From an uncultured Eubacteriales bacterium (lineage in GTDB: Bacteria; Bacillota; Clostridia; Monoglobales; Monoglobaceae), in contig URAN01000008.1 in the NCBI GenBank assembly GCA_900545865.1, positions 1 through 64,000 on the forward strand: a stretch of 64,000 nt of DNA, written 5' to 3'. The first letter of the stretch is position 1. Each line of letters starts with the position of its first letter. Made by a program: the position numbers and the translations under genes. The notes beneath the pieces are model-generated. The model searched no databases. It had not been told where the DNA came from and was given only the letters and a program-made list of their open reading frames with translations. Shown here one piece after another: positions 16,730-25,119 of this stretch.

Positions 16730-17659
16730 ATGAAAGTATATGAAAAAATTACGGATTTAATCGGCGGAACACCGCTTTTGAAATTGACAAACTATCAAAA
16801 AGAAAAGGAACTCGGTGCGGACATCTTGGCAAAGCTCGAGTATCTTAACCCTGCCGGAAGCGTAAAAGACAGGATTGCGTATGCGATGATTACCGATGCC
16901 GAAGAAAAAGGCTTGTTAAAGCCCGGTGCGGTCATTATCGAACCGACAAGCGGAAACACGGGCATAGGCCTTGCGGCGGTTGCGGCGGCAAAGGGATATA
17001 AAATTATTCTGACAATGCCCGAAACAATGAGTGTTGAACGCAGAAACCTTTTAAAAGCATACGGCGCAGAGCTTGTTCTGACCGATGGAGCAAAGGGTAT
17101 GAAGGGTGCAATCGCAAAAGCGCAAGAACTTGCGGATTCAACCCCGGGCGGCTTTATCCCGGGTCAGTTCGTGAACCCGGCAAACCCCGAAACCCACAAA
17201 AAGACAACAGGCCCCGAGATATGGGAGGATACGGACGGCAAGGTTGACATATTTGTTGCCGGTGTTGGTACGGGCGGAACCGTTTCGGGCGTTGGCGAAT
17301 ACTTAAAGTCGAAGAACCCGGACGTAAAGGTTGTTGCCGTTGAACCGGCAGGTTCGCCCGTGCTTTCAAAGGGTACGGCAGGACCGCATAAGATTCAGGG
17401 AATCGGAGCGGGATTTGTTCCCGATACGCTCGATACCGATGTTTATGATGAGATAATAGCGGTTGAAAACGAGGACGCGTTCGAAACAGGCAGAACCCTT
17501 GCAAGAAAAGAGGGCTTGCTTGTGGGAATTTCATCGGGCGCGGCGGTATTTGCGGCAACAGAGCTTGCCAAACGCCCTGAGAATAAGGGCAAGGTTATAG
17601 TTGCCCTCTTGCCCGACACAGGTGACAGATACCTCTCAACACCGATGTTTGCGGATTAA
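16730..17659 (+). CDS. cysK: cysteine synthase A (O-acetylserine sulfhydrylase)
   Basis: A 309-residue pyridoxal-phosphate enzyme that makes cysteine from O-acetylserine and sulfide. The PLP-binding Lys lies in AGSVKDRIA, the substrate loop is TSGNTG, and the phosphate cradle is GTGGT. Length and motifs are canonical for CysK. AAGGAG precedes the ATG. It is a single-gene unit with its own promoter, palindromic operator and terminator. Confidence 0.96.
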   Translation: MKVYEKITDLIGGTPLLKLTNYQKEKELGADILAKLEYLNPAGSVKDRIAYAMITDAEEKGLLKPGAVIIEPTSGNTGIGLAAVAAAKGYKIILTMPETMSVERRNLLKAYGAELVLTDGAKGMKGAIAKAQELADSTPGGFIPGQFVNPANPETHKKTTGPEIWEDTDGKVDIFVAGVGTGGTVSGVGEYLKSKNPDVKVVAVEPAGSPVLSKGTAGPHKIQGIGAGFVPDTLDTDVYDEIIAVENEDAFETGRTLARKEGLLVGISSGAAVFAATELAKRPENKGKVIVALLPDTGDRYLSTPMFAD

Positions 17660-17674
17660 TCAAGAATAAAACGA

Positions 17675-17717
17675 AAAACCCGATACACAGGATATAACGC
17701 CTGTGTATCGGGTTTTT
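17675..17717 (+). terminator. terminator of cysK
   Basis: An AAACCCGATACACAG arm pairs with CTGTGTATCGGGTTT (17701-17715) and is followed by TT. It is near-perfect and works in either direction. Confidence 0.85.
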
Positions 17718-17795
17718 GATTTAAAAACAAACAAAAAATTTTCTCGGACGGCAATTTCAAAAAATCTGCCGCCGCCCGAACATCCGCATAAATCA

Positions 17796-17824
17796 TTGAC
17801 GAATTTGAAACAATGTGATATAAT
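17796..17824 (+). promoter_or_regulatory. promoter of addA
   Basis: TTGACG (17796-17801), 17-base spacer, TATAAT (17819-17824). Confidence 0.7.
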
Positions 17825-17945
17825 TATACTTGAATATATGTATATAAATACATTTTTGATTTTGAAAAAATATTTGATATTGATTTTAAGATAGAAATTA
17901 ATAAGGCTGCGGAGGGTTGTTAAAGCGGCGGATAAGGAGATTTTT

Positions 17946-20900
17946 ATGGCGGGGTCGGTAAATTGGACAAAGGAACAAACAGCGGCGATTGAAACGCACG
18001 GCTGTAACATACTCGTTGCCGCCGCGGCAGGCAGCGGAAAGACGGCGGTTTTGGTCGAACGCATTATTCGTATGATTTGTGATACCAAAAACCCCGTTTC
18101 GGTGGACAGGCTTTTGGTATTGACATTTACCTCCGCCGCGGCGGCCGAGATGAAAAGAAAGATTGCTGCCGCAATCGATAAAAAACTTGCCGAATTTCCC
18201 GATAATGATTGGCTGAGAGAACAGAGCGTAAAAGTCAATTCGGCGTGTATATCAACAATCCATTCGTTTTGCAGCCGTATAATCGGCAATAACGCGCATC
18301 TTACCGATTTGCCGTCGGATTATTCTATTATAACCGATGAAACAGAAAACGATATACTCAAAAATCGTGCGCTCGATGATGTGTTGGAGGAATATTATCG
18401 CCGAATCGATAAAAAGAACGGGTTCAGAGAGCTTGTGCTGAGCTGTGGCGTGCAAAATGATAAAGAGCTGCGCGAGATTATATTAAAGCTGTACGATTTT
18501 ACTCAAAGCCTTGCATATCCTAAACGATGGTTCCGCAAGGTGCGCGGAACTTACAGGGGTGGCATTAAAACTTTCGGGGATATACAAAATTCGGATTGGT
18601 TTATGCCCGTAAAGCGTGAGATTTGCGGCTGTGCCGAGGAAATATCGAATGTGATGAAAAACCTTGTCGAATTGCTCGATGAAGAGGAGATTCCGCACGA
18701 TAACAAACAGTATATTTATTACTTTAACCTTTTGCACAGCTTTTGCGATGTATACGATAATCTCAATCTTGACAAAACCGAGGATTTTAAAAGGCTGTGT
18801 CGGCTTATCGGCGATTTTAAACTTCCGAATGCGGCGAGGGTAAACGATGCGGTGGCTGACATAAGGACAAAACTTGATTTTTACAGGAAGAATGTTATAG
18901 GCGGCAGATTAAAATATGCCAAGACTTTGATTACCGCGTTTGACGCGGAAAATATGCTGAGGCTGTCAAAATCATCGGCTATGGTGAACGCTCTGTGCAA
19001 CATTGTAAGGCTGACGGAGAAAACCCACCGCAGGTATAAACTTGAACGTTCGGTTATTGATTTCAGTGATTTGGAACACGAGCTTTTAAAGTTGATTTGC
19101 GATGAAAAGGGCAGAGAAACGCCGCTGTGCGCAAAGCTGAGAGAGCATTATTATGAAATTTTGCTTGACGAATTTCAGGACACAAACGCCCTGCAATTCG
19201 AGATATTCAGTCATATATCAAAACCGAGCGGAAATATGTTTATGGTCGGCGATGTCAAACAGAGCATATATAAATTCAGAAACGCCGACCCGTCAATATT
19301 CATGCGGCTTTATGACGAATACTCGGACGGAAACGGCGGACGGCTGATAAAGCTGTTTAAGAACTTCCGCAGCCGCCGCGAGGTTGTCGATTCGGTCAAC
19401 CATATTTTTTCTGAAATAATGAATCGCCGCACGGGCGGCATAGATTATACAGAGGATGAATACCTGATTCTCGGCGCAAACTATCCCGAAGGCGTTCGCG
19501 ATGCGGATTATCGGACGGAAATATTAATAAATGACGCGACCGAAACGGAAACAGACCCCGTAACACATCAGAAGATTTCCGCGCATGAACAAGAGGCAAA
19601 ATATGCGGCAGAGCGCATAATTCGGCTTGTTCGCGATGATGGGATTATGGTTACGGACAGCGAAAGCGGCGAGCTGAGAGCGGCGCGGTTCGGTGATATT
19701 GCGGTTCTTGCATCGGGGTGGGACGAATGTTTGTGTGTCGAACAGGCGTTGAACGAAGTCGGAATATCCTGTTTTTGTGAAAAAAGCAGCCATTATCTCG
19801 ATTCGACCGAGGTCGCAACGGTTCTCGCTTTTTTACAGATAATAGACAACCCCCTGCAGGACATTCCGCTGTTGGCGGTTATGCGCTCGCCGATATTCAG
19901 GTTCGGTGCAAACGAGCTTGCGGAAATCCGCGCTTGTGCAAAAGATGTGCGGTATTATGCGGCGGTCGAAAAAGCGGCGGAGGATAATGAAAAAGCGGCA
20001 AAGTTCGTAAGGGTTCTGACCGAACTCAGAAAATGTTCCAAATATATGGGTGTTGATGAGCTTGTGCACAAAATATGTTATGACCTTGATTATATGTCAA
20101 TCGTGTCGGCAATGTCTGACGGAGAGCTGCGCTGTGCAAACCTAAAACTTTTGCAAAAACGCTGTTCCGATTTTGAACAGGGTGTTTTGACGGGATTGTT
20201 TAACTTTACTCAATACATAGAAAGACTGCGCGAGAGCAAAAAGGATTTAAGCCCTGCCAACAAGTCGGCAGATTTTAACAATACGGTAACGGTTATGACG
20301 ATTCATAAATCAAAAGGACTGGAATTTCCGATTGTCCTGTTGTTCGGCACAGACAAGCGAATAAATAAAAGCGACACGTCCAAGCGCGTGATTTGGGATG
20401 CGGAATTGGGGCTTGCGGCGGATTATGTCGATACAAGACAGAGAATAATGTATCGTATGCCCCAAAAAGAGCTGATTGCCGCCGAGCTTTGCCGCGCATT
20501 ATATGCCGAAAGAATGAGACTTTTGTATGTGGCAATGACGAGGGCGAAAGAAAAGCTTATTATTTCGGCAAGTATAACAAGGATTGCCGGAGCGGCGTGG
20601 AAAAACGCAATGTTTGACAAGGACAACAGAATGCAAAGCGATTCCACTCTTGCGGCGGCAAATATGCGCGATTGGGTATGGGGTGCGATGCTTGCGCATC
20701 ACGACGGAAAGCTTTTCCGTGAAAGCGCCGAGAGGTTGGATGTTGTGCCGCATGCCGATTGTTTGGGTGAGTATATTGTATATGATTCAAAGGCAATGGA
20801 TGAGGTTTTGGATGAATATTATTGCGGCGGTTCGGATAAACATATTGAAACATCGGAAATACAAGGTGAGATAAATTCCGAAAGTGCGGCGGATGATTCC

Positions 20901-21581
20901 GATGATTTGATCGAAATGCTTAATTTCAGATATAATCATAACGGAGCGGCAATGCTGCCGCTGAAATTATCGGTAAGCGAACTGAAACGCCGCCAAATGC
21001 CCGAGGAAGAATATTCGGTAAATCTTATAAGTCCAAAAAGCGGACTTGTATATAACACGGACGAGATAAACGCGGCAGAGCGTGGAACGGTTACGCATTA
21101 TGTTATGCAGCATATAGACATACACCGCACTGATAACAGCGATGATGTTATAAAACAAGTGGACGATATGACAAAATCGGGAATGATAACCGAAACCCAG
21201 AGAAACGCGGTCGATACCGATGCAATAGCGGGATTTTTTTCATCGCCGCTCGGCATGCGGCTTAAAGCCGCAAATGATTATCGCCGAGAATTTGACTTTT
21301 ATATGCTTGTGCCGGCGAGAGAGGCAGAACCGACCGCGGATGAAAACGGCGGTGATGTGATGGTACAGGGAATAGCGGATTGTCTGTTCTTTGACGGTGA
21401 CGAAATTGTGCTGATTGATTATAAAACGGACAGAGTTTCGGCAGAGAGCGCACAGAGGAGCAGCGAAATGTATCGGATTCAGACGGATTATTATGCAAGG
21501 GGCTTGTCGGCGGTTTTGGGTGCGCCCGTGACCGAAAAGTATCTGTATTTTTTGAACTGTGGTACTGCTGTTAAAATGTAA
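17946..21581 (+). CDS. addA: helicase-nuclease AddA subunit
   Basis: A 1211-residue superfamily 1 helicase fused to a C-terminal nuclease, the AddA/RexA subunit of the recombination machine that processes double-strand breaks. Walker A AAAGSGKTAV is near residue 30, motif II is LLDEFQDTN, and IHKSKGLEFPIV and YVAMTRAKEKL are helicase motifs V/VI. The RecB-type nuclease motif VLIDYKTDR is near residue 1155. GGAG precedes ATG 17946. Normally addB lies immediately upstream; here the upstream neighbour is cysK and no addB is present in the window. Confidence 0.95.
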   Translation: MAGSVNWTKEQTAAIETHGCNILVAAAAGSGKTAVLVERIIRMICDTKNPVSVDRLLVLTFTSAAAAEMKRKIAAAIDKKLAEFPDNDWLREQSVKVNSACISTIHSFCSRIIGNNAHLTDLPSDYSIITDETENDILKNRALDDVLEEYYRRIDKKNGFRELVLSCGVQNDKELREIILKLYDFTQSLAYPKRWFRKVRGTYRGGIKTFGDIQNSDWFMPVKREICGCAEEISNVMKNLVELLDEEEIPHDNKQYIYYFNLLHSFCDVYDNLNLDKTEDFKRLCRLIGDFKLPNAARVNDAVADIRTKLDFYRKNVIGGRLKYAKTLITAFDAENMLRLSKSSAMVNALCNIVRLTEKTHRRYKLERSVIDFSDLEHELLKLICDEKGRETPLCAKLREHYYEILLDEFQDTNALQFEIFSHISKPSGNMFMVGDVKQSIYKFRNADPSIFMRLYDEYSDGNGGRLIKLFKNFRSRREVVDSVNHIFSEIMNRRTGGIDYTEDEYLILGANYPEGVRDADYRTEILINDATETETDPVTHQKISAHEQEAKYAAERIIRLVRDDGIMVTDSESGELRAARFGDIAVLASGWDECLCVEQALNEVGISCFCEKSSHYLDSTEVATVLAFLQIIDNPLQDIPLLAVMRSPIFRFGANELAEIRACAKDVRYYAAVEKAAEDNEKAAKFVRVLTELRKCSKYMGVDELVHKICYDLDYMSIVSAMSDGELRCANLKLLQKRCSDFEQGVLTGLFNFTQYIERLRESKKDLSPANKSADFNNTVTVMTIHKSKGLEFPIVLLFGTDKRINKSDTSKRVIWDAELGLAADYVDTRQRIMYRMPQKELIAAELCRALYAERMRLLYVAMTRAKEKLIISASITRIAGAAWKNAMFDKDNRMQSDSTLAAANMRDWVWGAMLAHHDGKLFRESAERLDVVPHADCLGEYIVYDSKAMDEVLDEYYCGGSDKHIETSEIQGEINSESAADDSDDLIEMLNFRYNHNGAAMLPLKLSVSELKRRQMPEEEYSVNLISPKSGLVYNTDEINAAERGTVTHYVMQHIDIHRTDNSDDVIKQVDDMTKSGMITETQRNAVDTDAIAGFFSSPLGMRLKAANDYRREFDFYMLVPAREAEPTADENGGDVMVQGIADCLFFDGDEIVLIDYKTDRVSAESAQRSSEMYRIQTDYYARGLSAVLGAPVTEKYLYFLNCGTAVKM

Positions 21582-21615
21582 GCGAAAATTGATTAAATAA
21601 GGAAGGTGTTTCGAT

Positions 21616-22716
21616 ATGAAAGGGTTAATATTATCAATAACAGCAGGTCAGGGACATAACCAGACCGCAAAGGTGCTGAGCGAGGGATTTAACAGTAACG
21701 GGATAGATTGTTCGTATATGGACGTGTTTGAGTATATAAATCCGCTGCTTTCGGATTCGGTGTCACAGATATACCTGATGTCAACCAAAAACATTCCAAA
21801 AATTTACGGAAAGTTTTATCGTATGTGCGAAAACCGCCCGAATGACGAGATGCACGGGCTGCCTAAAGTCACAACGCGGATTTTGGCTAAAAAGCTCCTT
21901 AAAAAAATTGAGAGCGAAAGGCCCGATTTTATCATCTGTACTCACGTTTTTGCGGCGCTTTTGGTTTCGTGCCTTGACGGGTATATAAATCACAAAGCAA
22001 AAACGTTCGGAATAGTAACCGACTTTACGATACATCCGTATTGGGAGGATACAAACCTTGATTATTATGTCACGCCGAATAAATTGCTGAACGGACAGGC
22101 AAGGCGAAAAGGCATCGGTGCGGATAAAATCTTGCCCATCGGTATTCCCATTGCGCCAAAGTTCGCGTCAAAGATGCCGAGAGAGACAGCTTTGGCGGAA
22201 CTCGGACTTCCGAACGAGAGAACGGTCTTGGTTATGAGCGGAAGTATGGGATTCGGCGATGTGGCAAGCGAAATTCAGGCACTTGCCGAGACGGATATGG
22301 ATTTTCAGATTGTGACGATTTGCGGCAACAACACCAAACTTAAAAAGTGTATAGACAAACTTGACCTTCCGAAAAAGATTTTTAATTACGGCTATGTCAA
22401 CAACGTTGATTTGTTTATGGACGCGTCGGAGTGTATAGTCACCAAGCCGGGCGGACTTACGTCAAGCGAGGCTTTGGCAAAGGGAATACCGATGGTGATA
22501 AGCAACCCGATTCCGGGTCAGGAGGACAGAAATGTTGAGTTTTTGTTAAACGCCGGTGCAGCGATAAAGGTCAGCCCGACATATCCGATAGATGACGCGT
22601 TGATACAGCTTTTTTCGGATAACAGGCTGCGGCTTATTCAAGAGACGATAAAACAGCTCGGAAAGCCGAACTCGACTCAAACGCTTATTGATTTTGTTAA
22701 AGAAAATTGTAAATAA
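21616..22716 (+). CDS. MGDG synthase/UgtP-like glycosyltransferase
   Basis: A 366-residue GT28-type enzyme. The N-terminus LILSITAGQGHNQTA matches the MGDG synthase domain of diacylglycerol glycosyltransferases (UgtP). The second half has the nucleotide-sugar site FGDVASE...VTKPGGLTSSEALAKGIP. It probably transfers a sugar from UDP-hexose to diacylglycerol at the inner membrane face. AAGGAAGG precedes the ATG. It follows addA by 34 bases and may share its transcript. Confidence 0.82.
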   Translation: MKGLILSITAGQGHNQTAKVLSEGFNSNGIDCSYMDVFEYINPLLSDSVSQIYLMSTKNIPKIYGKFYRMCENRPNDEMHGLPKVTTRILAKKLLKKIESERPDFIICTHVFAALLVSCLDGYINHKAKTFGIVTDFTIHPYWEDTNLDYYVTPNKLLNGQARRKGIGADKILPIGIPIAPKFASKMPRETALAELGLPNERTVLVMSGSMGFGDVASEIQALAETDMDFQIVTICGNNTKLKKCIDKLDLPKKIFNYGYVNNVDLFMDASECIVTKPGGLTSSEALAKGIPMVISNPIPGQEDRNVEFLLNAGAAIKVSPTYPIDDALIQLFSDNRLRLIQETIKQLGKPNSTQTLIDFVKENCK

Positions 22717-22718
22717 AG

Positions 22719-22795
22719 TAACAGAAATGTCATTTAAACAGGGCGGAAAGGGACGGGAATTTGCGGCTGAAAAATTAATTGTTACATTTCTGTTA
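22719..22795. repeat. 12-bp inverted repeat with a 53-base interior
   Basis: TAACAGAAATGT (22719-22730) and ACATTTCTGTTA (22784-22795) are perfect reverse complements. They begin 2 bases after the glycosyltransferase stop and end 6 bases before the next -35 box. It may be a weak terminator or a regulator site with two half-sites. Confidence 0.45.
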
Positions 22796-22801
22796 ATTCT
22801 A

Positions 22802-22829
22802 TTGACAAAACCTAAAAATTCTATATAAT
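22802..22829 (+). promoter_or_regulatory. promoter of the ABC exporter gene
   Basis: TTGACA (22802-22807), 16-base spacer, TATAAT (22824-22829). Confidence 0.7.
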
Positions 22830-22898
22830 ATTAGTGAAAAAACACTGTCGGATTTTTCGGCAAATTTAAATTGTCTTAAATGACAGAGGTGACCGACT

Positions 22899-24887
22899 AT
22901 GGCTAAAGCACCTGAAAACAAGAACAACACTAACATCGGCAATGACGAGGTAAAACCGAAAACCGCTTTCGCAGAGACGAGAGCAGATGAAAAAAACGAA
23001 AACAACAATGCTGTCGGAAAGAATACGAAAAAGTATTCCGATAAAAATAACGGCAAGACGGCGTTTGACAAGAACCATATCCCCGATTATGAGGATTTGT
23101 TCCGTGACGGAGCGGAGCAAGAGAAAAAGAGCAAATCGAGTGCGATACCAAAGCTTTTGTTTAAACAAAACTGCAGCAAGCTTTTTGTGTCCGCGCTTTT
23201 GTATGTGGTAAAGGCGTCGCCGACATGGGCGATACCGCTTGTAACGTCAGAGGTTATAAATATTATTACATCGCGTGCGGACAACGCTGTGCAACAGCTC
23301 TTTATATACGGCGCGGTTCTGTTCGTCTTGCTTATCCAAAACATACCGACCCATATCCTGTATTCGCGGTTCACCGACCGAATGCTGCGCACGATAAGCG
23401 CGGGATTGAGAAACACGCTTATCCGAAAGCTCCAGCATTTGTCGCTTACATATCACAAAGAGATAGAAAGCGGCCGTGTTCAATCAAAGTTTTTGCGTGA
23501 TATTGAGGCGATTGAGTTCCTCAACACCCATATCACAAAAAGCGTAATACCGAATATAATAAGCGTTATCGTGTCGATAGTAATAGCGGCAACAAAGAGC
23601 GGAACGGTTACGGCTTTCTTTGCGGTAATAATCCCCGTGAATGTGTTCGTTGTGTATCTTTTCAGAAACAGTATGCACGTTACAAACAAAAAATTCCGCA
23701 GCGAAACCGAAAACATATCGGCGAAAGTTTCGAATATGCTCGATATGATACCGGTCACAAAGGCGCACGGTCTCGAAAACGAAGAGATTGCAATTCTCGA
23801 AGAGAAAATCCGTACTCTGCGCGAAAAGGGCTTGCTGCTCGATAAGGTCAATGCCTATTTCGGTTCGGTAACGTGGGTCGTAAGCCAGCTTATGAGCGCG
23901 GTTTGCCTGTTCTTTACCGCATACCTTGCGTTTAAAGGAAAAATACAGGTCGGCGACGTTGTGCTGTACCAGTCATATTTTAACAGCATTTCGTCCGAGC
24001 TTCAGGGACTTATCAATATTTATCCCCAGCTGACAAAGGGTATGGAATCGATACGTTCGGTATCGGAAATAGTTTTGTCAAGCGAGGTTGAGAATAACGC
24101 AGGCAAGATTAAGCTCAGATATGTTCACGGCACGGTTAATTTTGACAATGTATCCTATCGCTATCCGCACGCGGACGAAGATATGATAAAGAACTTTACA
24201 CTGGCGGTTGAGCCGGGTGAATGTATTGCTTTTGTCGGCGCATCGGGTTCGGGCAAGTCAACGCTTATGAATATGATTATCGGATTTTTGATGCCGACAA
24301 GCGGAAGTCTCAGAATTGACGGAAAGCCGATAGAGAGCCTTAATCTGAGTACCTACAGGCACTTTATATCGGTCGTTCCCCAGGCGAGCATTTTGTTCAC
24401 GGGCACAATCCGTGAGAATATCACATACGGCTTGACCGATGTAAGCGAAGAAGAGCTTGACAGAGTGGTAAGGCTCGCCAACATAAACGAGTTCACCGAT
24501 GAACTTCCCAACGGATTGGATACGCCGGTAACGGAAAACGGCGGTAATCTCTCGGGCGGTCAGAAACAGAGAATCTCGATTGCGCGTGCGCTGATTCGCG
24601 ACCCTAAAATACTGATTCTCGATGAGGCAACGTCCGCTCTTGATAACATATCCGAATACCAGGTTCAAAAGGCGATAAATCATTTGACAAAAGGCAGAAC
24701 AACGTTTATCGTTGCGCACAGGCTGTCTACAATAAGAAATGCCGACCGCATAGTCGTTATGGATAACGGCAGATGTGTTGAAATGGGAACGTTTGACGAG
24801 CTTATGGTAAAGAAAGGTAAGTTCTTTGAGCTTAAAACCCTTAACGATATGACCGCAAATGCGGTAAGCGAAATGAGCATAGATTAG
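22899..24887 (+). CDS. ABC exporter, fused membrane and ATPase domains
   Basis: A 662-residue half-transporter. Residues 1-80 are a charged, Asn/Lys-rich tail that is not part of the ABC fold. Membrane helices follow (about 90-390). The ATPase has Walker A VGASGSGKST, the Q-loop VPQAS, the signature LSGGQKQR, Walker B ILILDEATSALD and the H-loop AHRLST. It belongs to the type I exporter (MsbA/lipid or peptide export) group and would work as a homodimer. It stands alone with its own promoter and terminator; the substrate is unknown. Confidence 0.9.
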   Translation: MAKAPENKNNTNIGNDEVKPKTAFAETRADEKNENNNAVGKNTKKYSDKNNGKTAFDKNHIPDYEDLFRDGAEQEKKSKSSAIPKLLFKQNCSKLFVSALLYVVKASPTWAIPLVTSEVINIITSRADNAVQQLFIYGAVLFVLLIQNIPTHILYSRFTDRMLRTISAGLRNTLIRKLQHLSLTYHKEIESGRVQSKFLRDIEAIEFLNTHITKSVIPNIISVIVSIVIAATKSGTVTAFFAVIIPVNVFVVYLFRNSMHVTNKKFRSETENISAKVSNMLDMIPVTKAHGLENEEIAILEEKIRTLREKGLLLDKVNAYFGSVTWVVSQLMSAVCLFFTAYLAFKGKIQVGDVVLYQSYFNSISSELQGLINIYPQLTKGMESIRSVSEIVLSSEVENNAGKIKLRYVHGTVNFDNVSYRYPHADEDMIKNFTLAVEPGECIAFVGASGSGKSTLMNMIIGFLMPTSGSLRIDGKPIESLNLSTYRHFISVVPQASILFTGTIRENITYGLTDVSEEELDRVVRLANINEFTDELPNGLDTPVTENGGNLSGGQKQRISIARALIRDPKILILDEATSALDNISEYQVQKAINHLTKGRTTFIVAHRLSTIRNADRIVVMDNGRCVEMGTFDELMVKKGKFFELKTLNDMTANAVSEMSID

Positions 24888-24913
24888 TTTTGAAAGACAC
24901 CGAAATATAATTT

Positions 24914-24956
24914 TAAAAACGGCACGCTTCTTTATAATAGGGGGCGTGCTGTTTAA
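24914..24956 (+). terminator. terminator after the ABC exporter
   Basis: AACGGCACGC and GCGTGCTGTT pair across a 15-base loop; TT and A/T-rich sequence follow. Confidence 0.65.
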
Positions 24957-25027
24957 ATTGAAAATCGCACGAATTATATTTATCTTAATTTGCATTAAAA
25001 AATAATGAAAAATCATACTTTGGGATG

Positions 25028-25056
25028 ATGACTTTTTTAAAATGCTATGTTATAAT
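25028..25056 (+). promoter_or_regulatory. promoter of the LuxR-type regulator
   Basis: A weak -35 ATGACT (25028-25033), 17-base spacer and perfect TATAAT (25051-25056). Confidence 0.5.
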
Positions 25057-25119
25057 ATGTCATATAATACTTAGAATCGGCGTTGTTGTCCGCAATATCG
25101 TCCGAGGGGAGGAAGTCAT

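Noticed and set aside
17660..18289. Minus-strand 209-codon frame over the addA start
   Set aside because: Its codon pattern mirrors addA in another frame and it crosses the addA promoter and the cysK terminator.
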